The notes beneath the pieces were generated by a model. The model saw nothing but the letters and a program-made list of their open reading frames with translations, was not told the DNA's origin and searched no databases. Made by a program: the position numbers and the translations under genes. 64,000 nucleotides of DNA from Verrucomicrobiota bacterium (GTDB taxonomy: Bacteria > Verrucomicrobiota > Verrucomicrobiia > Verrucomicrobiales > DEV007), in contig JAHDID010000015.1 in the NCBI GenBank assembly GCA_020630975.1, positions 1 through 64,000 on the forward strand. The letters are read 5' to 3'. The first letter of the stretch is position 1. Every line of letters begins with the position of its first letter. Of the stretch, positions 29,637-38,610 are shown one piece after another.

Positions 29637-30692
29637 TCACGATTCAGTTTCCGGAGAACTTTCAGGGCCTTCATCGAGGTCGATCGAGCTATCGCCACCG
29701 AAATCATGCGTGATGCCATCTTGCATGAGTCGCAGCTCAGTGCGGATCTCATGATAGGCATCGTCCGCAGCGACGAGTTCTGAAAACTCGGCCGCTTGCG
29801 AGTCATCCGATGCCGTGTGATCCAGACCGGCCGTCTCGAGAAAACTGTGCACCCTCTCTAAAGCCTGGGACTCGGAGCTTTCACCATCGCGATCTAGCGC
29901 AGCGATCACCAGGCGATCTTCGATCTGCTCACCGATGGACTGGCACATACCCATCGCAGCCTCCAGCGACTGTTTCACCCCTAGTCCGTATGAGCTACGG
30001 CACTCCGGTGCCTGAGCCACCCACTGCTCCATTTCGGAAAAAGCGATCTCTATTTCTTTCTCCGCCTCGGCCAAGCGGCGCCCTGCTCCGATCTGCTGAC
30101 TCAGACTCTTCAGGTGAGACAGCTTTCGCTTCGATTCGATGATGAATTGCGTCTCCTGCACAAGATCCAGCTTCAACTGCCGGTTCTTGATCGCGGCCTC
30201 TAGCAACTTCAATCGACTGGCCGCACGATCAGACTGCTGGCTGCGCTGCCGGTCGGCTAGGGCACTGAGCTCTGCGACTTTGTCGATCAGTAGACGCCGC
30301 GACTGATCGAGGTCTTTCAGTTGATCAAGGTAGCCGATTCTCGGTTTCCGCTCCGAGATCAGACGCCGGTAGCAGCTCGCCACATAATTGAAAGCGAAGA
30401 TACCCGACACGATGCCCAATATCCCCCAAATCAAACTGGCAGGGCCTCTCAAAAACATCGCAAAGCCCACAAAACCAACAGTGCATAGGCAGAAAAAAAG
30501 ACTGAGAATCACCTCTAGTGGAGCTGCACCACGCGCCGCCTGGCTCGCCTCCAAAGCCGTATCGCTCTTGTATAATACCGGGCGCTGCTCCAAGAGCCGG
30601 ACTCGGCAGCGCCCGCAGTCTGGACAATCAGCACGCCGAGCTGATGGCTCGGGTGCAGGCATCGAGAAGGAACAATGACGGCAGTAGGGCAT
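29637..30692 (-). CDS. Zinc-ribbon, two-TM, coiled-coil membrane protein
   Basis: About 351 residues from the ATG at 30692; a GTG at 30710 would add six residues and is less likely. The N-terminus is a zinc ribbon (CRHC near residue 4, then CPDCGRC near residue 24). Two adjacent hydrophobic segments follow at about residues 60-80 and 85-105. A long, charged coiled-coil stretch rich in Leu, Lys, Glu and Gln covers about 120-230, and the C-terminal tail is acidic. The layout suggests an integral membrane protein with a cytosolic metal-binding head and a helical rod. I do not recognise a named family, so the function is unknown. It is the last gene of the minus-strand run before the gap upstream of the giant gene. 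Confidence 0.8.
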   Translation of the reverse strand: MPYCRHCSFSMPAPEPSARRADCPDCGRCRVRLLEQRPVLYKSDTALEASQAARGAAPLEVILSLFFCLCTVGFVGFAMFLRGPASLIWGILGIVSGIFAFNYVASCYRRLISERKPRIGYLDQLKDLDQSRRLLIDKVAELSALADRQRSQQSDRAASRLKLLEAAIKNRQLKLDLVQETQFIIESKRKLSHLKSLSQQIGAGRRLAEAEKEIEIAFSEMEQWVAQAPECRSSYGLGVKQSLEAAMGMCQSIGEQIEDRLVIAALDRDGESSESQALERVHSFLETAGLDHTASDDSQAAEFSELVAADDAYHEIRTELRLMQDGITHDFGGDSSIDLDEGPESSPETES

Positions 30693-30843
30693 ATCGGTAC
30701 TGAGACACACTAGACTACGCTGAACTGTAGCCCAGCCTTACGAATATCTTAAGGCCGAAGTCGATGCGTCGCCACATCAGTCATCGTAGCGTCTGCGCAT
30801 GATCTCGCCGATTCTCTTTGGTCAAACGTCGAGGCAAACTCGA

Positions 30844-31548
30844 TTATTCTCCCCCAGCGCCACTGTAAATCACCCGGCCTGCACCATAGCTCGGCAAAGT
30901 ACCTTCCCCATACAAGCTCACCGGCAGTTTGGACCTTTGGCTCCCGGAATTACTGCTGAACATGAGACTGTCGATATCGGACTTGGGGTCAGCCTGACGT
31001 AGATAACCACGAGATATTTCCAGCTTTTCGATATGAGTCCCGTCCTCCTCGCTCTGGGATAGCTCGACGCGCACGATCATCATCACTAGCTGCCCTGCAG
31101 GAGCCTGTGCCACACTGACCCAAATTTTGCGACTGTGCTCACCATTAGGCCCGACCCATTTTTCAAAGCCTGCCCGGCCATGATCACCCAGCATCTTCGA
31201 AAGAATGGCGAAACTCTGGCAAGCCTCTAGGTGCTGACGGCTCGGCAAGCGAGAGACCAGAGTCGGGCTATCGCCCACGGCTAGACTGCCATCGGGCTCT
31301 ATACTAAAAAGCTGTACAGCGCCATCGTCGACCATACCTTTCTCCAACCGCACAGCCGTAAAGCTGCCATCGTGCTCCCGAATCGAGCCCACCCAGTGTC
31401 GAGACAATGGCTTGGGATCACTCGTCTCAGCCGGCTGGGCCTTGGCCGTCTGAATCAGAGCCTCTAGCGATACGGTCTCGCTAGCGGTGCTAAATCCAGA
31501 AAAACAAGCTGCACAGCAAACCAAGCAAAGATAGGACGCCATTCTCAT
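30844..31548 (-). CDS. Secreted protein of unknown function
   Basis: 234 residues with an N-terminal signal peptide (MRMASYLCLVCCAACFSGFS, cleavage likely near STASE). The mature part is mixed alpha/beta and contains GRAGFEKWVGPNGEHSRKI and a repeated beta pattern (VSVAQAPAGQLVMMIVRVEL). I recognise no family. It sits 39 bp downstream of the Kelch gene on the same strand and is probably co-transcribed with it. The C-terminus (YGAGRVIYSGAGGE) has no anchor. A periplasmic or exported location follows from the signal peptide. Confidence 0.75.
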   Translation of the reverse strand: MRMASYLCLVCCAACFSGFSTASETVSLEALIQTAKAQPAETSDPKPLSRHWVGSIREHDGSFTAVRLEKGMVDDGAVQLFSIEPDGSLAVGDSPTLVSRLPSRQHLEACQSFAILSKMLGDHGRAGFEKWVGPNGEHSRKIWVSVAQAPAGQLVMMIVRVELSQSEEDGTHIEKLEISRGYLRQADPKSDIDSLMFSSNSGSQRSKLPVSLYGEGTLPSYGAGRVIYSGAGGE

Positions 31549-31587
31549 ATTAGTAGAATGTTAGCGTAACTTAATCTTTTTCACAAC

Positions 31588-32577
31588 TCACTTGTTTTCA
31601 GGAAACCATTCGAGCTTCTTCGGTCGGCCACCCTTCTCAGCACCTCCCATGATCACCAGAGGCCCCTCGGGCAGATCCACCCAGCGAGCAAACATACGAC
31701 CATGCTCAAGCTGGCCAGCTTTCTGCCACCCATCTACTCCCAGGTAGCGGTAGACTGTGCCACTGAAACCAGTGAGATACAGAGAGTCCGTCTCTTGATC
31801 GACTCCCACTGCGGAACCAAAAGCCAGCATCGCGTCATCTGGCAGCTCGGGCCCCGTGCTCCACTGCTCAGACGTCAGGTCCAGTATATCCACCTCCCGA
31901 CTGATATCACCGCTCTTGTCTAGGCCACCGATACACAGTAGCTGATCTCGATAGACCGCCACTGCTAGAGCCCTTCTGAAAAACGGTGCAGGGATCGACC
32001 TCCACTGCGGCTCATCGTCCGAAAGATCCAGGACATCTACCGTCATCGACCACTTGCTGGTCTGATCCGGCCCACGCATCGTCCATCCTCCGGCGACATA
32101 GATACGATCACCAGAGATAAAAGCATCGTGACTCGAGCGTCCCTTGGGCAGACTAGGTAGCGCGCTCCACTCGCCTGAAGCAGGATCGTAGCGTCTCACA
32201 TCCGGAATCGATACCATCACCGCATCCTCGCCCTCAGCATTGCGCGGCTGCATGCCACCGATCCGGATCAGTCCACTGCTATGGCTGAGCAACGACGGAC
32301 CAAGGGCTGGCAGATCCGTAGCCAGCGCCTCCCACTTCGCACTTCCGTCATTAGAGTCATCAAGTTTCAGCCGATACAGCGGCTGACTCACCTGCTCTCG
32401 ACTGTACTGATGCGCCCGCCCCAGCTGCCCGCCAAAAGTGTAGATCGCCCCAGCGTGATAAGTCGCCCCGAAGCTAGTGATCCCCACTGGATGATCCGGT
32501 AGTCGAGCAGGCTGCTGCTGTGCAAGGGCTAAAAAGCCGAAACAAAAAATAGGCAATAAATTTAAAACCAACCGCAT
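31588..32577 (-). CDS. Secreted Kelch-repeat beta-propeller protein
   Basis: 329 residues with a signal peptide (MRLVLNLLPIFCFGFLALAQ). About six Kelch-type blades are visible from their GG-containing strands: IYTFGGQLG, LIRIGGMQ, IYVAGGWTM, LLCIGGLDK, SLYLTGFSG and PLVIMGGAEKGG. This matches the N-acetylneuraminate-epimerase/galactose-oxidase-like Kelch fold. In verrucomicrobia such secreted propellers often accompany glycan degradation genes, but no catalytic residues can be assigned, so enzyme or binding protein are both possible. It lies 64 bp after the TPR/C39 gene and 39 bp before the secreted unknown, on the same strand. Confidence 0.85.
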   Translation of the reverse strand: MRLVLNLLPIFCFGFLALAQQQPARLPDHPVGITSFGATYHAGAIYTFGGQLGRAHQYSREQVSQPLYRLKLDDSNDGSAKWEALATDLPALGPSLLSHSSGLIRIGGMQPRNAEGEDAVMVSIPDVRRYDPASGEWSALPSLPKGRSSHDAFISGDRIYVAGGWTMRGPDQTSKWSMTVDVLDLSDDEPQWRSIPAPFFRRALAVAVYRDQLLCIGGLDKSGDISREVDILDLTSEQWSTGPELPDDAMLAFGSAVGVDQETDSLYLTGFSGTVYRYLGVDGWQKAGQLEHGRMFARWVDLPEGPLVIMGGAEKGGRPKKLEWFPENK

Positions 32578-32641
32578 AGAAATTATGATTCAAACATGAA
32601 ATAATCAATCCAACAAACAGCCGCGTCCACTTCAACATGCA

Positions 32642-35600
32642 TTAAGAAACCAAATAAGTCAGCCACCATTTCACCAATCGATGCGACACGCCCAAATACC
32701 TATAGGAGTGGCGAATCAATTTCCAACGCATGCTCTTTAAATCGTTAACATGGCTCTTATAGCCTACGACCAAATCTCTCCAAACATTATCAGCATTTAT
32801 ATAACGCTGCTGACGTGAAATAGATGAATCACCGATAGCAACAAGTAATTCACTAAATCCAACCTTGAAACGCCTATATTTGGGATTCCCTGCAGTCTCG
32901 AACTCAGCAGTATTGATATCCCTTAGATAGACCTTGGCCTCATCAAACCTACCAGACAATGCAGCATGGTAGGCCAACTCCAAACGATGGTAGGACGCTC
33001 CGTGTTCGTGTGGCAAATGCTTCACTGCCCATCTGCGAACTTCTTGCGACTCCTTTACCCCCACGGTAAACTCCATAACTTCTGCCACATTGACTAACAT
33101 CCAGCTTTCTAAATCGGTGCGATCTTTCCAATCCCGCACCCATCTAGCGGCCTCGCCTCCCAAATTCGTATGGCCAGCATAGAACCAGCAGACTTTCCCC
33201 CAAGTCGCCGTGTGATTTTTTAGATACTTCGCCTCCTTTCGAATCGCTTTCTGCAACTCCTGTCGCCACCGCGTATCCCCCTCTCTACTGTAGGTCGCAG
33301 CAGCATCGATGTATTCTGTCCATGCTTCTATTCTTTGCTCGTCAGAAAAGTGCAAATCTGCGAACCGGGTCCAGACTTTGCGATCCTTCGCAGCCGTGCG
33401 CAAATACACCCAGCGCCCCACTACCGCAGTATTCCAGACATCGAGTTTTGTCAGTTTTTCCCAATGCTCTTTTAGTCTATCTCCCCAACCTTTGTCCTGC
33501 AGAGTGCGATCCGCTCTAGCCAAGTAGAAAGGCCGAATCTCGCTAGCTAAACGGACCAGACGATCCCAAGCCAAAAAGGCTTCTTCTTTTTCATCCCTAG
33601 CAGCTAGCAGAGCCACTTCCTTGCTCAGTACATCGGCCTCGCTCACCTGGTTGGTGATGATTCGGATCGTCTCTTCGGCACCATTCCAGTCTTGTTCCTC
33701 CAGTTGAATGGCAAACAGATTATCAGATGCCCATGGATAATCGGCACACATGCGGAGGGCCCGATCGAGATGTGGTACCGCATCCTGTTTGCGGTCGACA
33801 TTTAGTAAGGCGCTCGCTAAGAAACCGAAAGAGGTATGATCTTTGGGCGCGACCTCTACCAGTTTCTCTGCCCACGGGATAGCGGCTTCATGCTCTTCAG
33901 CTTCCTCGAGCCATTCACACATTTCTCGCAGCCCCCATGCACTATCAGGCACTCGTTTCAGCGCCCTCTCCATCTGTTTGATCGCCTCTGACCTGTTACC
34001 CAATTGCTTCTCGATCCATGCAGCTCGCCGGGCAACCATCGCCCTCAGCTTATCATCTATTTCATCTTTATCATAGGACTTACAGTACTCACGGGCCTGA
34101 TGATAGTAACGCCCCTCAAACAAATAGAACGCATTATTATCCACAAAGTGATCATCTAAAGGATGATGACTGAGAGCCATATCTAAAACGTTCAATTTAG
34201 CATCGACATCATCTAGTAAATCAATGTAGGACATCCAACGCCACCGATCTTCTACGTCTGCCAAACACCACGCTTCCACATCTTTCGACACTTTATCCAG
34301 GTTACCAACTAGACCCGCCCGAATCTTCAGCGCCTGCCATGGTTTGGTCTCTTTAGGAAGGCTTATTGCACTGAGGTAAACCGCATCCACAGCCGCTTCC
34401 TTTTCTTCTTTTTCCCACAAAACATCGGACAACACCAGATGAAGGCGAGGGTCATCCCCCCCTACTTTCAACGCGTCGCGAATAATCTTTTCTGCTTCAG
34501 AGTGAAACCCCTCTGACGAAACGATCGAAGCCAAATCTTGAACAGGAATCTGGCCTCGAGCTCGATCCACCGTGTCTATGGCAGCTTCTAGACCATCACG
34601 CCTGAGCTGCAGCTCTAGCAGGCGAAATGTCGCCCATCCATAGCCTGGACTAATGGTTGTCGCTTTTATCAAATCCTCCTCTGCCTGAGAGAACTCCTGT
34701 AGCGCTAGATGAGCCCCTGCTCGGAAACCATAGCTAGTGGAATCGTCAGGCGATAAACGAATCATATGAGTCGTCCATTTCACGACATCATCATAGTGAG
34801 CCTTCTCATCATGCCATTCAATCAGACGAAAAACGGCCCAATCATATTTAGGGTGTTCTTCGACGATACACTCCATCATCTCGATACCCTCGCTGGAATG
34901 CCCGCTCACGTACTTAATCCAAGCCCTGCGGCCCCTTCGCCAATGCCGCTGAGTGGTCGGCACGCCCTCTTCATCGCAACAAGCCTCCGCCTCTTGATAC
35001 CGGCCTAAATCTGCCAAAAGGACCGCTTTATCCTCTACCAAGTCCCAATCTACCGGTAAATGTTTCAACGCCTGATTCAAAATACTGAGCTGGGCTTCAT
35101 AATCACCCAACCTCTTTTCTACTTCTATCCGACTTTCCCAAGCCGACTTATTTAAGGGAGCTGCATCGGTCTGCGCTTGGGTCTCTGCCCTTATTATCTT
35201 CAGTTCGTCCTCGTCTCCACGCGCCGCTCTGGTTCTTGCACCCCACGTATCCGGATTCCCCGGGGACAAAACTGTTGCACGCCGCGCATACTTCAACTCT
35301 TGCTCAAAATCATCATTATCTCGTAATAGTGAAATTAGTTTTAGTAAGACGTCAATATCCCAAGGCCTGCTCCTAGTATGATTCACCAATACCGACAATG
35401 CCTCTTCTTTCTGCTTCAACGTCAAACACACATATGAATAGTTCAAAACCGCTAAAGACCACCTAGGGTTCAGCTGTAAGGCCTCTTCCAAAGCCTCTTT
35501 TTCCTTAATGTCATTCCCCACACTCTGATAAACCTCCGACAAATCCACCCAGACACGCGGCAGTAGTGGAAAACGCTCGGTGGTCTCCTCTGCATTAGCC

Positions 35601-38587
35601 AGCGCTTCGTCCACTCTACCCATCCTCAAAAGATGATCGGATACAGTCGTCCATGCTCGCCAAAGATCAGGCCGAGCCTTGACGATTTCGCGCAATATCA
35701 CTAGGACGTCCTTCGGCGGCCAATCTCGCCACGCGAAATGATGCCAACGTATGAGTCCTTCGCCATCGATCACCTGATTCTCCATCTCGGCTAGGCAAAA
35801 GTTGAGGACTTCCGTCCGGCCTGCCGCATCCGGGCTAAGCGCTATCAATTTCGAAATGGCTATTGGGTAATCGGCATCGATCGCCACCCCTTTTCGCAGG
35901 TAATCTCGAGCCTGGTCATCCTTTCCCCGCTGTTCACAAATATCTCCCAGCACCCCCCAACTAGTCGACTCTGTAGGCGCGACTTCCACGGCTATTCTTG
36001 CTTGTTCTTCAGCCTCCTCCAGACGCCCTAGGGAAGCCAAATCTAACGCTAGTTCGCGATAAGCCCAGCCATAGCTGGGATCAAGGTCTACGATATCTCG
36101 CAGCACTGCTATTTTCTTTTCTATGTCACCACCTAAGAATTCACAGAAGAGGACTTTCAAAGAAATACTGCCGGGAAAAGAATGGCAGACCTGCTCTAGA
36201 TGCTTAATCGAAGCCGACTTGCCATTGAATACCGATAACAAAGAAGCCAACTCTCGGTGAGCATCGACAGATGTCGGCTCTAATCCTACCGATCGCTGAC
36301 GGTATTCCAAAGCCTCTTCTAGATCCGCCCTATTTTCTGCAGCTACAGCAGCCTTCTCTAACCATCTGGTCTCTGCAACTAAGGATTGGGCCTGATCCAA
36401 CAGATCATTAGCCTTTTCATCCTGTCCAGAAGAGCGAAACTCACTAGAAGCATACAAGAGTAACTCACCATCATCAGGGCGGATTACCATCGCATTTTCA
36501 AGTACCTCTAAGGACTCTTGATGTCTATCCAACCCCTTCAACGCCCACGATAACGTGCACGCTGGCTCTCCCGATAAATCACCGTAATCCTCGACTCGAT
36601 TCCTCAAGAATGTTATAGCCTGATCTCGCTGCCCACACCAGCGTGCCGCCCGGTAGTAGGTTCGAGCTTCATGTTCCGAGAGAATCTCAAGGCACGAAGA
36701 CAAACGATAGAGCTCTGTCGACTCGGCTCTGCGCTGGCTATCCCACCATAGGTATCCAGCCATACCTGTTACCGTTTGACTATTGAATGGCGACGTTCGC
36801 ATGGCTCGCTCCCAAGCAACCCCTGCCTCGGCCCTATCCCTGGCATCTTCATCTAATAACGATGCCAGAGTACGATGTATCTCGCTAGGAGCTTTATCTT
36901 TCTCAATCAGACTCCTAGCGAAGTCTATTTGCTCTTTCCTTCCCGCTAGCCTACCCAACAAAAGGAGTTTTGTGTAGAGTAAAGCACCCTCATCTGGATA
37001 GAGACGCAGCATATTTTCGGTAGCCTCAAGTTGGGCACTAGGATTTCTATCATAGTAGGCAAGTGCCCTCTTACCAATGTGAACCAAAAGGTGATCTGGG
37101 CTTTGCTGCTCGAGCTCATTCAGATGATCAATCGCTTTGCCTCGGTGATTATCATGCAAAGCTCGCTGAGCGGAGTGGAGAAGATCGTATAGATCTGCGT
37201 CTGGAAGCTCGATAGCTCCTAGTTTTGGTATCAGGCCTTCTGGTATCAATAGCATTCCTCTCGGTCCAGAAAATGCATATTTCTCCAGAGTCTTCATCCG
37301 ATACTCAGCAAAATGCTCCGACCCGGGATCTCGAACAATCAACGTATCTGCCACACTGTCATAACCGACGACAGCTTGTAAGTGGGCACTCGCTGGCTCT
37401 ACAGTACCCAGTGTAAAAGGAATCTCTTGATCAATCAAATGCAGAGCCACTTCGGGAGTCACACGAAATTCTCTCACATAATACCCTTTCTCTGCCGCCC
37501 AATGCCTTTCGTTATGGTCTGGAGTACCATCGTAACAGATCGCTTCAGCTATTTCCACTTGGTCGATCTCCTCGCCCCAGTAGCGACAGATAGCAGCCAG
37601 TGTCGCAGGAGCACATGTCCTTCGATCTTGTCGGACAAAGGGAACCGGTAGCCGAACACGCTTTCCACTAGGGTTCTGCCGTAAACGGTCGGCTATCTCA
37701 GCCGTAAAACATTTGGGAGATTTCTCTGCTTCAGCTAGAGCAGATTCAATTTCTCCCGACAAATAGTGCCACTCCGCTTTTCGTCCAGCAGCCCAGCGCC
37801 GAAACGACAGACTAGCTAATGGTGCCAATTCTTCTATACGGTTCATGGCCTGAAAAGCCTCTGGATATTGCTCTCGCTCAGCATACCAATTCGCAATGGT
37901 CACTGCTATATCATAATCCTGAACCTTTGCATCGGCCTGCTGCAAAACGCCTAACGCTTCATCATCTCGATTTTTAGCAATAAGAATCTCGGCTCTCACG
38001 ACAGGAGCCGAAACTGACCCCGGTCGGCGTTCCAGAGCCACTTCCGCCCAATCTAGGGCTTCATCCAGCCGATCAGCCCTCCGCAAAATGTAAGACCGAC
38101 TAATAGCTCCGCGATAATAATCAGCTGCTTTCTCCTCCAATTCATCGAGGATTGCTAGAGCCGTCCGAAAATCGCGCCAGTAACTATACTGCATAGCTCG
38201 GTCGCAATTCAACGACCAGCGCTGAGACTCACTCAAATCGGGAAGATTCGCCTCATCTTCCATCATTTTCAGTCCTTGCCACTCACCTTGCCTCCAGCAA
38301 ACCGTATGGAGCCAGCGCAAAAATACTTCACCACTTTCAGGGTACAAGCGACGCGCTATCGTATTGATGGCGTGACTTCTCCGATTGTTGCCTAGCCAAG
38401 ACATCAAACGAGATGCAAAGTAAGCGGCCTTGGGGCCAGCATAGACCCAGTGGTCTAATGATGAAAATTGCTCACAGTAGCAGAAAGCGTCTAAGGGACG
38501 ACCATTGTTCAGCAACTTTCTGATAACCTCCAAGTCATCAGAACAAGGTAATGAGCGATCTTGATTAGGGTGTGAGTGTGAGGACAT
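32642..38587 (-). CDS. Large TPR-repeat protein with embedded C39-like cysteine peptidase
   Basis: 1,981 residues. Residues 1-300 and about 460-1,900 are tandem helical TPR-type hairpins (recurring patterns such as RLDEALDWAEVALERRPG and GRLEEAEEQARIAVEVAP). Between them, about residues 312-450, is a peptidase C39-like papain-fold domain. It shows oxyanion Gln320 and nucleophile Cys325 in RQDRRTCAPATLAAICRYWG, His402 in AHLQAVVGYD and Asp420 in VRDPG, so the catalytic set is intact. No signal peptide is seen, so it is probably cytosolic. C39 domains normally cleave GG leader peptides inside ABC exporters; here there is no transporter, so the substrate is unknown, possibly a partner held by the TPR superhelix. 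The start follows the GH gene by 23 bp, suggesting co-transcription. It looks more AT-rich than its neighbours. Confidence 0.9.
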   Translation of the reverse strand: MSSHSHPNQDRSLPCSDDLEVIRKLLNNGRPLDAFCYCEQFSSLDHWVYAGPKAAYFASRLMSWLGNNRRSHAINTIARRLYPESGEVFLRWLHTVCWRQGEWQGLKMMEDEANLPDLSESQRWSLNCDRAMQYSYWRDFRTALAILDELEEKAADYYRGAISRSYILRRADRLDEALDWAEVALERRPGSVSAPVVRAEILIAKNRDDEALGVLQQADAKVQDYDIAVTIANWYAEREQYPEAFQAMNRIEELAPLASLSFRRWAAGRKAEWHYLSGEIESALAEAEKSPKCFTAEIADRLRQNPSGKRVRLPVPFVRQDRRTCAPATLAAICRYWGEEIDQVEIAEAICYDGTPDHNERHWAAEKGYYVREFRVTPEVALHLIDQEIPFTLGTVEPASAHLQAVVGYDSVADTLIVRDPGSEHFAEYRMKTLEKYAFSGPRGMLLIPEGLIPKLGAIELPDADLYDLLHSAQRALHDNHRGKAIDHLNELEQQSPDHLLVHIGKRALAYYDRNPSAQLEATENMLRLYPDEGALLYTKLLLLGRLAGRKEQIDFARSLIEKDKAPSEIHRTLASLLDEDARDRAEAGVAWERAMRTSPFNSQTVTGMAGYLWWDSQRRAESTELYRLSSCLEILSEHEARTYYRAARWCGQRDQAITFLRNRVEDYGDLSGEPACTLSWALKGLDRHQESLEVLENAMVIRPDDGELLLYASSEFRSSGQDEKANDLLDQAQSLVAETRWLEKAAVAAENRADLEEALEYRQRSVGLEPTSVDAHRELASLLSVFNGKSASIKHLEQVCHSFPGSISLKVLFCEFLGGDIEKKIAVLRDIVDLDPSYGWAYRELALDLASLGRLEEAEEQARIAVEVAPTESTSWGVLGDICEQRGKDDQARDYLRKGVAIDADYPIAISKLIALSPDAAGRTEVLNFCLAEMENQVIDGEGLIRWHHFAWRDWPPKDVLVILREIVKARPDLWRAWTTVSDHLLRMGRVDEALANAEETTERFPLLPRVWVDLSEVYQSVGNDIKEKEALEEALQLNPRWSLAVLNYSYVCLTLKQKEEALSVLVNHTRSRPWDIDVLLKLISLLRDNDDFEQELKYARRATVLSPGNPDTWGARTRAARGDEDELKIIRAETQAQTDAAPLNKSAWESRIEVEKRLGDYEAQLSILNQALKHLPVDWDLVEDKAVLLADLGRYQEAEACCDEEGVPTTQRHWRRGRRAWIKYVSGHSSEGIEMMECIVEEHPKYDWAVFRLIEWHDEKAHYDDVVKWTTHMIRLSPDDSTSYGFRAGAHLALQEFSQAEEDLIKATTISPGYGWATFRLLELQLRRDGLEAAIDTVDRARGQIPVQDLASIVSSEGFHSEAEKIIRDALKVGGDDPRLHLVLSDVLWEKEEKEAAVDAVYLSAISLPKETKPWQALKIRAGLVGNLDKVSKDVEAWCLADVEDRWRWMSYIDLLDDVDAKLNVLDMALSHHPLDDHFVDNNAFYLFEGRYYHQAREYCKSYDKDEIDDKLRAMVARRAAWIEKQLGNRSEAIKQMERALKRVPDSAWGLREMCEWLEEAEEHEAAIPWAEKLVEVAPKDHTSFGFLASALLNVDRKQDAVPHLDRALRMCADYPWASDNLFAIQLEEQDWNGAEETIRIITNQVSEADVLSKEVALLAARDEKEEAFLAWDRLVRLASEIRPFYLARADRTLQDKGWGDRLKEHWEKLTKLDVWNTAVVGRWVYLRTAAKDRKVWTRFADLHFSDEQRIEAWTEYIDAAATYSREGDTRWRQELQKAIRKEAKYLKNHTATWGKVCWFYAGHTNLGGEAARWVRDWKDRTDLESWMLVNVAEVMEFTVGVKESQEVRRWAVKHLPHEHGASYHRLELAYHAALSGRFDEAKVYLRDINTAEFETAGNPKYRRFKVGFSELLVAIGDSSISRQQRYINADNVWRDLVVGYKSHVNDLKSMRWKLIRHSYRYLGVSHRLVKWWLTYLVS

Positions 38588-38610
38588 TTGCTGGGACGCC
38601 CTATTTTGGA

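Noticed and set aside
29510-29713. 67-codon plus-strand ORF
   Set aside because: It overlaps the 3' end of the zinc-ribbon/coiled-coil gene in antisense and has no coding signature.
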